This document shows, in pieces, positions 34,525 to 41,539 of a DNA stretch of 64,000 nucleotides. This stretch comes from JAWXCB01 sp034440455 (GTDB taxonomy: Bacteria; Bacteroidota; Bacteroidia; Chitinophagales; CAIOSU01): NCBI GenBank assembly GCA_034440455.1, contig JAWXCB010000051.1, forward strand, positions 1-64,000, given 5' to 3'. The position numbers and the translations under genes are program-made. The notes under the pieces are model-generated. The model was not told where the DNA came from. It ran no database searches and worked only from the letters and a program-made list of their open reading frames with translations. Each line of letters opens with the position of its first letter. The first letter of the stretch is position 1.

Positions 34525-35469
34525 TCAAAGATTTTTCAACTTCTCCCAAATGTCCGGCAACTGTCGCAGAATCGCCATCTCTTTCCACTTATCACGAGCT
34601 ACAACGGCAGGACTGCCAAAATAGATTTTGCCGCCTTCTAAGGATTTACTCACGCCTGATTGGGCGAGTACAATTGCCTTTGATCCTATATGCAGAGCTT
34701 TTGAAACTCCCACTTGTCCCCAAAGAATTACTTCGTCTTCGATAATCGTTTTTCCGGCTATGCCAACCTGCGCGGAAATCAAGCAGTTTTTTCCAATCAC
34801 AACGCCATGCCCCACCATCACGAGGTTATCGAGTTTAGTACCTTTGCCAATAATGGTATCGCCTGACACGCCACGATCAATCGTGCATCCGGAACCGATT
34901 TCCACATCATCTTCAAGAATCACTTTGCCGCAGGAGTGCAGTTTTTCATAATAGTTCTCCATGCCATTGCGGAACTTGAAGTAGAAAGCATCACCGCCAA
35001 TCACCGCATTGGGTTGAATGATGACATTGTTGCCAATTATGCTATGGTCACAGATGCTTACGTTAGCATGTAGGATGCAGTTGCTCCCGATTTTCACATG
35101 ATTGCCAATGAACACGCCCGGCTGGATGATGGTGTTTTCACCGATGGTTGCCGACTTACTGATGCGCTCGCTGCACGGCTCAAAGGGCATGAAGTGTTGC
35201 GTCAGCTTATTAAAATCACGGAAAGGATCTTTGGAAACAATGAATGCTTTGCCATTGGGCGAAGCAATTTCTTTGTTGATGATGACGAACGAAGCTTTGG
35301 AACGCAACGCTACATCATAATATTTCTCTTTGTCAACGAAAGTAATATCACCGGGAACCACCTTGTGGATTTCATTAATGCCCGTGATGAGCATGTCGGG
35401 GTTTCCCACCGGCTTGGCTCCAAGAAACCCGGCTGCCTCACCGAGGGAAAGTGGCTTTTTAAGCTTCAT
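34525..35469 (-). CDS. lpxD: LpxD-like UDP-3-O-acylglucosamine N-acyltransferase
   Basis: This 314-residue protein has an N-terminal LpxD nucleotide-binding domain (about 5-95, ITGINEIHKVVPGDITFVD) followed by left-handed beta-helix hexapeptide repeats (GVFIGNHVKIGSNCILHANVSI, IIGKGTKLDNLVMVGHGVVIG). The histidine in MVGHGVVIG sits where the catalytic His of LpxD lies. LpxD adds the N-linked acyl chain of lipid A. The protein is shorter than the usual 330-350, and no other lpx gene is nearby. It could be the secondary LpxD-like paralogue often seen in Bacteroidota rather than the main enzyme. Confidence 0.82.
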   Translation of the reverse strand: MKLKKPLSLGEAAGFLGAKPVGNPDMLITGINEIHKVVPGDITFVDKEKYYDVALRSKASFVIINKEIASPNGKAFIVSKDPFRDFNKLTQHFMPFEPCSERISKSATIGENTIIQPGVFIGNHVKIGSNCILHANVSICDHSIIGNNVIIQPNAVIGGDAFYFKFRNGMENYYEKLHSCGKVILEDDVEIGSGCTIDRGVSGDTIIGKGTKLDNLVMVGHGVVIGKNCLISAQVGIAGKTIIEDEVILWGQVGVSKALHIGSKAIVLAQSGVSKSLEGGKIYFGSPAVVARDKWKEMAILRQLPDIWEKLKNL

Positions 35470-35581
35470 TCAACTTTTTTCACCAAAAAATCGCAGGGGC
35501 GAAAGTATCGAAAAATCCTGAAATAGACGAATGGAAGGCGGGGCTTGGTTGCATGGAGATTTGCTGATGTGCCAAATAGCC

Positions 35582-35728
35582 GATGTGCCGATTTTTAATT
35601 TTTTGGTTTCGCATGTAGACTAATGAAAACACAAACCTTTAGGAGGATTTCTACTAAGTAAGATTCATTGGCACATTGGCTAATTGACACATCGTCACAT
35701 TAGCATCTAATTGGCTAATCGGCACATC
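35582..35728. repeat. GATGTGCCGAT inverted-repeat element
   Basis: GATGTGCCGAT (35582-35592) and ATCGGCACATC (35718-35728) bracket about 125 bp rich in degenerate GTGCCAAAT/ATTGGCACATTGGC units. This is a dispersed intergenic repeat and fills most of the 287-bp gap between lpxD and gcvT. No gene is visible inside. Confidence 0.65.
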
Positions 35729-35756
35729 CGCATTAACTTGCAGACAAAATAATACG

Positions 35757-36848
35757 ATGAAAGAAACCGCCCTTACCCCCGTTCATATCAGTCTCGGAGC
35801 CAAGATGGCTGAATTTGCAGGCTACAACATGCCGATTGTTTATACCTCCATTAATGAAGAACATGCTGCCGTGCGCAACGGTATGGGCGTGTTTGATGTG
35901 TCGCACATGGGTGAATTCATGTTGAAAGGAAAAGGTGCGCTTGACCTCATTCAGAAGGTGACTACGAATGATGCTTCCAAACTCATGCCCCGCAAGGCAC
36001 AGTATTCCAGCCTGCCCAACCTCAATGGCGGCTTGGTGGATGACCTGCTCGTGTATATGATTGCCGAAAATGAATATCTGCTCGTGGTGAATGCTTCCAA
36101 CATTCAAAAGGATTGGAACTGGATTGCGCAATTCAATACCGATGGCGTGGAGATGACGGATATTTCCGATAATATCACGCTGCTCGCAGTGCAGGGACCG
36201 AAGGTTGTCGAAGCGTTGCAAACATTAACTACTGTTGATTTAAAAACGATTCCTTATTACAGTTTTGCAAAAGGAAAATTCGCAGGCATTGACAATGTAG
36301 TTATCTCCGCAACAGGCTACACGGGTGCGGGCGGCTTTGAATTGTATTTTGATAAAAAACATGCGCTGAAAATCTGGGAGGCAGTTTTTGCAGCGGGAAA
36401 AGATTTTGGCGTGAAGCCTGTCGGGCTTGCCGCGCGTGACACGCTGCGCCTCGAAATGGGTTATTGCCTGTATGGAAATGATATTGATGATACTACAAGT
36501 CCGCTTGAAGCGGGACTTGGTTGGATTACCAAATTCACCAAAGACTTTAACAGCAAGGAAATATTCCTGAAGCAAAAGCAAGAAGGCGTGAAAAGAAAAT
36601 TGATTGGCTTTGAGTTGGTGGAGAAAGGAATTCCCCGCCATGACTACCGTATTCTTGATGCAGAAGGAAACGTAATTGGAAAAGTAACATCCGGCACGAT
36701 GGCGCCCACGCTGAAGAAGCCTGTCGGCATGGGCTATGTGGCAACACCCTTTGCGTCATTGGAAAAAGAAATCTTTATCGAAATCCGCAACAGCGCTGTT
36801 CGCGCACGCGTGGTGAAGATGCCGTTTTTGGCGGTAGAGACTGTTTAA
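35757..36848 (+). CDS. gcvT: Glycine cleavage system aminomethyltransferase (T protein)
   Basis: This 363-residue protein transfers the methylene group from the aminomethyl-lipoyl H protein to tetrahydrofolate. Conserved segments are visible in order: MAEFAGYNMPIVY, HAAVRNGMGVFDVSHMGEF, ISATGYTGAGGFELYF, VGLAARDTLRLEMGYCLYGNDI with the folate-binding acidic region, and the C-terminal KVTSGTMAPTLKKPVGMGYV. Length is normal. No gcvH or gcvP is in the window and no glycine-riboswitch-like structure was recognised upstream, where the repeat element lies. Confidence 0.96.
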   Translation: MKETALTPVHISLGAKMAEFAGYNMPIVYTSINEEHAAVRNGMGVFDVSHMGEFMLKGKGALDLIQKVTTNDASKLMPRKAQYSSLPNLNGGLVDDLLVYMIAENEYLLVVNASNIQKDWNWIAQFNTDGVEMTDISDNITLLAVQGPKVVEALQTLTTVDLKTIPYYSFAKGKFAGIDNVVISATGYTGAGGFELYFDKKHALKIWEAVFAAGKDFGVKPVGLAARDTLRLEMGYCLYGNDIDDTTSPLEAGLGWITKFTKDFNSKEIFLKQKQEGVKRKLIGFELVEKGIPRHDYRILDAEGNVIGKVTSGTMAPTLKKPVGMGYVATPFASLEKEIFIEIRNSAVRARVVKMPFLAVETV

Positions 36849-36867
36849 GAAATTCCAAGTTCCAATA

Positions 36868-36912
36868 ATCAAATTTCAATTCCTTGAATCTTCCTATAAT
36901 TTGAAATTTGAT
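36868..36912. repeat. ATCAAATTTCAA inverted repeat
   Basis: ATCAAATTTCAA (36868-36879) and TTGAAATTTGAT (36901-36912) are a perfect 12-bp inverted repeat between gcvT and the MazG-like gene, which are convergent. A related arrangement is present at 51413-51502. The A/T-rich stem lacks a T-tract but could still slow polymerase from both sides. Confidence 0.65.
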
Positions 36913-36928
36913 GCTTGTATTTTGAAAT

Positions 36929-37255
36929 TTACCTCAGCTTTTTATTCCTTTTATGCCTCTTCTTATCCCGCTTTGTCTTCTTCTCCAAATTCCGTTTCAG
37001 CGCTTCCGTTAAATCCACGCCCGTTTGGTTGGCGAGGCAAATGGTGACAAATAATACATCCGCAAGTTCATCAGCGAGTTCATTTTTCTTGTCAGATTTT
37101 TTGAAGGATTGCTCGCCATATTTCCGCGAAATGATACGCGCTACTTCGCCTACTTCTTCTGCGAGTATCGCCATGTTCGTGAGTTCGTTGAAGTAACGGA
37201 CTCCTGTTGTTTTTATCCAACTGTCAACGGTTTTCTGGGCTTCGTGAATGGTCAT
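36929..37255 (-). CDS. MazG-like nucleotide pyrophosphohydrolase
   Basis: This 108-residue helical protein has the MazG signature: ILAEEVGEVARIISRKYG (EExxE) and KNELADELADVLFVTICLANQTG (ExxD), which coordinate Mg2+ to hydrolyse nucleoside triphosphates to monophosphates. Such small single-domain enzymes clean damaged or non-canonical nucleotides. The C-terminus is a Lys/Arg-rich tail (KKTKRDKKRHKRNKK). It ends a minus-strand cluster with dtd and rsgA, an arrangement I recall from other Bacteroidota. Confidence 0.88.
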   Translation of the reverse strand: MTIHEAQKTVDSWIKTTGVRYFNELTNMAILAEEVGEVARIISRKYGEQSFKKSDKKNELADELADVLFVTICLANQTGVDLTEALKRNLEKKTKRDKKRHKRNKKLR

Positions 37256-37268
37256 GGTATTTTATTTA

Positions 37269-37300
37269 GCCTCACCCCTGCCCCTCTCCATTTGGAGAGG
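37269..37300. repeat. GCCTCACCCC-type repeat, half copy
   Basis: GCCTCACCCCTGCCCCTCTCC and the hairpin CCTCTCC (37283-37289) / GGAGAGG (37294-37300) reproduce one arm of the element at 6705-6872. It fills the 63-bp gap upstream of the MazG-like gene. Confidence 0.7.
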
Positions 37301-37318
37301 AGAGTCCGGGCATGATCG

Positions 37319-37822
37319 TTATTTTTTCAGATACAACATAATCAGCACTGCCGCCACGAGCAGCGCGGGCAACATGCGCACAATCAGATTATTGATGATG
37401 ACGCGGTGCGCTTCATCATCCACTTTTCCGAAATACATTTTGTAGGTACAATAAGCAAACATCAGCCCTGTTACGATGCCGCCCGCCTGCATCATTACAG
37501 CCGCACCGGGCCAGTGCATCAACGTGAACAACATTCCCATCATCGTCACCGCTAATGCCGTGTAGCTGATTTGCATCGCGATTGCAAATGACCTGTTTGA
37601 TTGCAGTTTGAAAATTTCCGTTGTTGTTACGCCAAGAAATAGGTACACCGCTGCAAGCGTGGATAGCCCGATGTTGAGAAGCGAATAGCCCGCAGGAATT
37701 TTTTTTGTCATCAGCGCAACGCCAATCATTGTTACGAGCAAGCCGACAATTTCGATGCGCGAAATCCCGCGTTCGAATTTCTCAGGACTCGTGGCAACAA
37801 ATTTTTTCAGGTCAAACAGCAT
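37319..37822 (-). CDS. Multi-pass membrane protein of unknown function
   Basis: This 167-residue protein has about five hydrophobic segments (about 22-40, 45-65, 80-105, 110-130 and 145-165). The segment MLFTLMHWPGAAVMM recalls the KILHWPGA motif of GldL-like gliding/T9SS membrane proteins, but the rest does not match, so the similarity may only be a shared helix motif. Its ATG follows the dtd stop codon with no gap, which points to translational coupling. I cannot assign a function. Confidence 0.65.
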   Translation of the reverse strand: MLFDLKKFVATSPEKFERGISRIEIVGLLVTMIGVALMTKKIPAGYSLLNIGLSTLAAVYLFLGVTTTEIFKLQSNRSFAIAMQISYTALAVTMMGMLFTLMHWPGAAVMMQAGGIVTGLMFAYCTYKMYFGKVDDEAHRVIINNLIVRMLPALLVAAVLIMLYLKK

Positions 37823-38275
37823 CTACTCTTTGTTTTTAGTATCCATCACGATGGTTACGGGTCCATCATTCACCAATGCGACTTTCATGTCAGCGCCAAA
37901 CTCGCCTGTGGCAACAGCTTTGCCCAAATCCGCTTCCACCTGCCTGATGAATTGCTCATATAAAGGTATCGCAATCTCCGGTTTTGCAGCGTTCATATAA
38001 GAAGGGCGATTACCTTTTTTCGTGCTTGCATGTAATGTGAACTGGCTTACAATTAAAATTTCTCCCTGCACATCCTGTACGCTTAGATTCATCAAACCCT
38101 GTGCATCACTAAAGATGCGTAGCTGCACGATTTTCTTTGAAAGCCATTCCAAATCTTCGGCAGTATCGGTTTCTTCAAAACCCGCAAGTACGAGCAAGCC
38201 GCGTTGGATGGAAGATTTTATCTGTCTATCAATTTCTACTGATGCTTCTTTCACCCGTTGAATTACAACTCTCAC
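37823..38275 (-). CDS. dtd: D-aminoacyl-tRNA deacylase
   Basis: This 150-residue enzyme removes D-amino acids (and glycine mischarged on tRNA-Ala) from tRNAs. Diagnostic segments are visible: MRVVIQRVKEASVEID at the N-terminus, SQFTLHASTKKGNRPSYMNAAKP with the S-Q-x-T-L catalytic-pocket motif, and NDGPVT, which contains the cross-subunit Gly-cisPro pair that excludes L-amino acids. Length is standard for DTD. It is in a minus-strand run with rsgA upstream and a membrane protein directly downstream. Confidence 0.96.
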   Translation of the reverse strand: MRVVIQRVKEASVEIDRQIKSSIQRGLLVLAGFEETDTAEDLEWLSKKIVQLRIFSDAQGLMNLSVQDVQGEILIVSQFTLHASTKKGNRPSYMNAAKPEIAIPLYEQFIRQVEADLGKAVATGEFGADMKVALVNDGPVTIVMDTKNKE

Positions 38276-38320
38276 TTGAAATTTGATTCTTGTTTTTTGA
38301 TTAATTGCTCATTACCTCTC

Positions 38321-39256
38321 TCAATCATACTTCCCTTCCTCTCTCGTCTTGCTATCTTCCAAAATATTCAGATAATTCTTGTAACGTTCCTCTGAAATTC
38401 TTCTTTCTTCTAAAGCCTGCTTCACTGCGCATTTCGGCTCGTTCACATGCAGGCAGTTGTTGAATTTACAGTCACCTGTTAATTCGCGCATCTCGCGGAA
38501 GTGGTGGCTGACTTCATGCGGCTCGAGGTCGAGCAAGCCGAATTCTTTTATTCCGGGCGTGTCAATCACATAGCCGCCAAAGGGCAGTTCATGCATTTCT
38601 GCAAACGTAGTAACGTGCATCCCTTTTTGATGATATTCTGAAATTACGCCTGTCTTCAAATTTGCCAGCGGATGAATCGCGTTAATCAGCGTTGATTTGC
38701 CCACTCCAGAATGCCCCGAAATAAGCGTGGTTTTATTTTGCAGAAGTGTTTTTAGCGCATCAATGCCCATTTGAGTTTGCGCAGCTACAAGATGTACAGG
38801 GTAGCCAATTTGCTCATAAATTTTTACCACTTCATCCTGCTTTTTCAAATCTTTTCCCAGCATCAAATCCTGTTTGTTTAAAATGAGATGTGCAGGAATG
38901 CCGTATGCTTCGGCTGTCAGGAGAAAGCGGTCAATGAAACCTGTTGACGTGCGCGGGTGGGAAATCGTGGCAACGAGAAAAGCCTGGTCGAGATTTGACG
39001 CGATGATATGGCGCGCCTGCTTTTGCCGTGGTGACTGACGCGAGATATAATTTGTTCTCTGAAAAATTTCCCCGATGACTGCTGTGTTTTCGGTGTCTTC
39101 AAATTCAATGGAAACGAAATCACCCACTGCAACAGGGTTGGTGAGTTTCTCCGCATCCAACTTAAATTTTCCTTTCACGCGACATTCCACGCGCCTGCCG
39201 TCATCCAGCCGCACGAGATACCAGCTTCCTGTTGACCGGAGTGTTCTGCCTTTCAA
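38321..39256 (-). CDS. rsgA: Ribosome small-subunit-dependent GTPase
   Basis: This 311-residue circularly permuted GTPase helps 30S ribosome maturation. An N-terminal OB fold (about 1-70) is followed by the GTPase in permuted order: NKQD (G4, in LILNKQDLML), the P-loop GHSGVGKST (G1), and DTPGIKEF (G3). A C-terminal zinc site with the pattern C-x4/5-C-x-H-x5-C follows (CKFNNCLHVNEPKC). Length is typical. It follows the GGGPS homologue by a short gap and probably shares its transcript. Confidence 0.96.
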   Translation of the reverse strand: MKGRTLRSTGSWYLVRLDDGRRVECRVKGKFKLDAEKLTNPVAVGDFVSIEFEDTENTAVIGEIFQRTNYISRQSPRQKQARHIIASNLDQAFLVATISHPRTSTGFIDRFLLTAEAYGIPAHLILNKQDLMLGKDLKKQDEVVKIYEQIGYPVHLVAAQTQMGIDALKTLLQNKTTLISGHSGVGKSTLINAIHPLANLKTGVISEYHQKGMHVTTFAEMHELPFGGYVIDTPGIKEFGLLDLEPHEVSHHFREMRELTGDCKFNNCLHVNEPKCAVKQALEERRISEERYKNYLNILEDSKTREEGKYD

Positions 39257-39289
39257 ATGTTTGTCATTTTTTGTTGCATAGAAGGATTG

Positions 39290-40102
39290 TCACTCTGTGC
39301 TTGTCGAAGAGTGGCGGTTGCCGGTTTGCCATCCTTCGATAAACTCAGGATGACGGCTTGCCTCACGCACCGCACTCGCAATTTCCGCAATCAACTCAGG
39401 CTTATCTTCAAAACCATTTCCGACAACAAGCAAATCAGCGCCAGCCTTGCAGGCGTGATATGCCGCTTCACCGCTGCGGATTCCACCACCGACAATCAGC
39501 GGAACGGAAATATTTTTTCGCACCTCGGAAATCATAGATTCGCTCACAGGATTTTTTGCTCCGCTACCAGCTTCGAGATAGATTGCTTTTAGTCCAAGCA
39601 TTTCACCAGCGAGCGCGGTGGAAACAGCAATGTCATTTTTATCCGCAGGAATCGGCAGTGTTTGGCTCACGTAATGCACGGAAGTGAGTTTGCCTCCATC
39701 AATCAACATGTAGCCGGTAGGTATGATTTCAATCCCGCTATTTTTCAATTGAGGCGCAGCCTGTACATGTTGCCCGATGAGCAATTCAGGATTTCTTCCT
39801 GAGATAAGCGACAACAATAAAATCGCATCGGCTTCCTTGTAAATCTGAAAACGGTTGCCGGGAAAAAGCACAACAGGGATGGTCGATTTTTTTTTGATGA
39901 ACTGCACACAACGGTCAAGCCCGTCATGCAGCAGCAGGCTGCTGCCAACAAAAAAATAATCTACAGATGCTTTTTCGCAGCGAGACAGTGTTTGCTCCAG
40001 CCGGGCAAGATTGTTCTTATCCGGGTCAATCAAAACCGCGAGCGACTTTTTTTGCTGCTGCCGTTTTTCAAGAAGAAATTGGTAAATGTTTGCTGCGGAC
40101 AT
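39290..40102 (-). CDS. Geranylgeranylglyceryl/heptaprenylglyceryl-phosphate synthase homologue
   Basis: About 270 residues; I start at MSAANIYQFLLEKRQ, because the longer frame (to 40219) reads into an intergenic repeat and the -7 element at 40118-40125. The TIM-barrel signatures of the family are present: AVLIDPDK, YFFVGSSLL, VVLFPGN, IIPTGYMLIDGG, AIYLEAGSGA, LIVGGGIRSGEAA and ADLLVVGN. Family members join prenyl diphosphate to glycerol-1-phosphate, the first step of archaeal-type ether lipids. Group II members are known in flavobacteria, where the product's role is unclear. The last 20 or so residues (HPEFIEGWQTGNRHSSTSTE) are encoded by a dispersed repeat. Confidence 0.92.
   Translation of the reverse strand: MSAANIYQFLLEKRQQQKKSLAVLIDPDKNNLARLEQTLSRCEKASVDYFFVGSSLLLHDGLDRCVQFIKKKSTIPVVLFPGNRFQIYKEADAILLLSLISGRNPELLIGQHVQAAPQLKNSGIEIIPTGYMLIDGGKLTSVHYVSQTLPIPADKNDIAVSTALAGEMLGLKAIYLEAGSGAKNPVSESMISEVRKNISVPLIVGGGIRSGEAAYHACKAGADLLVVGNGFEDKPELIAEIASAVREASRHPEFIEGWQTGNRHSSTSTE
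39291..39352. repeat. CTTCGA-type dispersed repeat at the GGGPS 3' end
   Basis: Two hairpins, CACTCT (39291-39296) / AGAGTG (39308-39313) and CATCCT (39330-39335) / AGGATG (39347-39352), make up a typical unit with CTTGTCGAAGAGTG and CCTTCGATAAACTCAGGATGAC cores. It overlaps the last about 20 codons of the GGGPS gene, including its stop. The same core occurs in polA at 20430. Confidence 0.8.
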
Positions 40103-40117
40103 GGGTGGTGTAAAATA

Positions 40118-40125
40118 CAAATTTA
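40118..40125 (-). promoter_or_regulatory. Candidate -7 promoter element of the GGGPS-rsgA-dtd operon
   Basis: On the minus strand TAAATTTG fits TAnnTTTG and lies 15 bases before the chosen ATG at 40102. The expected -33 position falls in the repeat at 40139-40244, where no TTTG is seen. Confidence 0.4.
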
Positions 40126-40138
40126 CAGAGGGTGAATG

Positions 40139-40244
40139 CAGAAACCGCAGAGGAAACAGAGTAAAATATAACGCAGAGAAAAGGAGAGACACAACTTCTC
40201 TTTGTATTTCTCTGCGCAACCCTCAGCGCCCTCTGCGGTTTCTG
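40139..40244. repeat. Nested inverted-repeat element (CTCTGCG type)
   Basis: The outer arms CAGAAACCGCAGAGG (40139-40153) and CCTCTGCGGTTTCTG (40230-40244) are perfect 15-bp complements. The inner arms CGCAGAGAAA (40172-40181) and TTTCTCTGCG (40207-40216) are perfect 10-bp complements. The 106-bp unit would fold into one long cruciform. It occupies the divergent intergenic region between the GGGPS and DUF2314 genes. Confidence 0.8.
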
Positions 40245-40273
40245 TGTTTTATTCTTCCTAAAATTGTTCCGCA

Positions 40274-40798
40274 ATGGACAAGCCGCTAAAATATTTTCTC
40301 ATCATCTCCGCTGTTTTTGTTTTTCTTGTCGGGGTATTCGTGTGGGGAACATTTACAAGCAATACTGAAATTCAAAATGAATATGCAGTAGTGGATGAAA
40401 CCGACAGCCGCATGTTGCAAGCAAAGAAACAGGCGGTTACCACGTTGGATACTTTTTTCGCTCTTTATCCGCAACATGCCGACAGCGCATTTATTCGGTT
40501 TTCATTTGAGCCAACCCGCGACCATGTTGAGCATCTGTGGGGAAAAGTGAAATCCTTAGACAAGGCGTATGTGAACATTCAACTGAAACGAAAAGAAGGA
40601 TTGGAAGATGTTTATTATCCCGAAGAATTAGAATTGAAAATTGACCGCATCGAAGACTGGATGATTCACGTTGCAAATGGAAGTATTCGGGGAGGCTATA
40701 CAGCGCAAGCAATGATGAGGAAGGAAAAGGAAAATGCTTCTGTTAATACAGACTCGCTTCAAAAGCAATTTGAAAAATTTATTGACGGGTTGGAATAG
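40274..40798 (+). CDS. Membrane-anchored DUF2314-domain protein
   Basis: This 174-residue protein has an N-terminal membrane helix (about 7-27, YFLIISAVFVFLVGVFVWGTF). Its extracytoplasmic domain ends RIEDWMIHVANGSIRGGYTAQAMM, which matches the DUF2314/YegJ pattern (I.DWM.v.nGki.GgYT). The middle motif RDHVEHLWGKV also fits. The function of the family is unknown. It is followed by ruvA after a 153-bp gap on the same strand. Confidence 0.75.
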   Translation: MDKPLKYFLIISAVFVFLVGVFVWGTFTSNTEIQNEYAVVDETDSRMLQAKKQAVTTLDTFFALYPQHADSAFIRFSFEPTRDHVEHLWGKVKSLDKAYVNIQLKRKEGLEDVYYPEELELKIDRIEDWMIHVANGSIRGGYTAQAMMRKEKENASVNTDSLQKQFEKFIDGLE

Positions 40799-40843
40799 AG
40801 TCTTTCGGAGTGTCCACAATCCTGAATTTCACAGGAAAGCCGT

Positions 40844-40851
40844 TAGCTTTG
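40844..40851 (+). promoter_or_regulatory. Candidate -7 promoter element for ruvA-sprA
   Basis: TAGCTTTG fits TAnnTTTG about 100 bases before the ruvA start. No -33 box is obvious, so this is tentative. Confidence 0.25.
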
Positions 40852-40951
40852 CGGCTTATTTTTTTCACCCAACAGAATACCTTTACGACACGTATAGTTT
40901 ACGTACGTATTTTAAAACTCTGCTTCTGACCCCAACCTCCTCACGTCCCGC

Positions 40952-41536
40952 ATGATTGGCTATATTCTTGGAAATCTTACGTTTAAAAGTCCGGCTTATG
41001 TGCTGCTGGAATGTGGCGGCATTGGCTACCATGTGTTTATCAGCCTGAACACGTTTACCAAAATCCAACATTTAGAAAAATGTAAGCTACATACTTACCT
41101 GCACGTGACTGAGACAGCGCATACCTTGTATGGTTTTGCAGATGAGTTTGAGAAAGCGCTGTTCACGCAATTAATTTCCGTTTCGGGGATTGGTCCCTCG
41201 ACAGCAAGAGTTGCTTTATCCTCCTTGTCGCCTGAAGAATTGCAAAAAGCCATCCTTCAGGAAAACGAAAGGATGATTCAGAGTATCAAGGGGATTGGAC
41301 CGAAGTCAGCCAAGCGCATGATTTTGGAGCTAAAGGATAAAATGGCGAAGGTGGGTGACGTGTCAAAAATTTCAGGCGTTAAAGACAATACAATTCGCGA
41401 AGAAGCGTTATCCGCCCTAATCGCTTTGGGCTTCAACAAAGCACAGGCTGAAAAAACCATTGATGAGCTCCTGAGAGCGGGTGAGAACTTCCCCCGGGTA
41501 GAGGACTTAATTAAAAGAGCGCTTAAACAATTGTAA
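40952..41536 (+). CDS. ruvA: Holliday-junction branch-migration protein RuvA
   Basis: This 194-residue protein binds four-way DNA junctions as a tetramer and guides the RuvB motor. An N-terminal OB fold (MIGYILGNLTFKSPAYVLLE, about 1-64) is followed by two helix-hairpin-helix motifs (SVSGIGPSTARVALSSL near 80 and SIKGIGPKSAKRMILELKDKM near 113). A C-terminal RuvB-contacting domain follows (EALSALIALGFNKAQAEKTI, about 148-194). Its stop codon is 3 bp before the sprA start. The ruvA-sprA pair is a conserved neighbourhood in Bacteroidota. Confidence 0.97.
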   Translation: MIGYILGNLTFKSPAYVLLECGGIGYHVFISLNTFTKIQHLEKCKLHTYLHVTETAHTLYGFADEFEKALFTQLISVSGIGPSTARVALSSLSPEELQKAILQENERMIQSIKGIGPKSAKRMILELKDKMAKVGDVSKISGVKDNTIREEALSALIALGFNKAQAEKTIDELLRAGENFPRVEDLIKRALKQL

Positions 41537-41539
41537 GCT

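Noticed and set aside
35470..35756. Glycine riboswitch upstream of gcvT
   Set aside because: No recognisable glycine-aptamer pattern was seen; the region is filled by a GTGCC-type repeat.
40103..40219. 39-residue N-terminal extension of the GGGPS homologue
   Set aside because: It is encoded by the CTCTGCG inverted repeat and crosses the -7 element; the barrel begins after MSAANIYQF.
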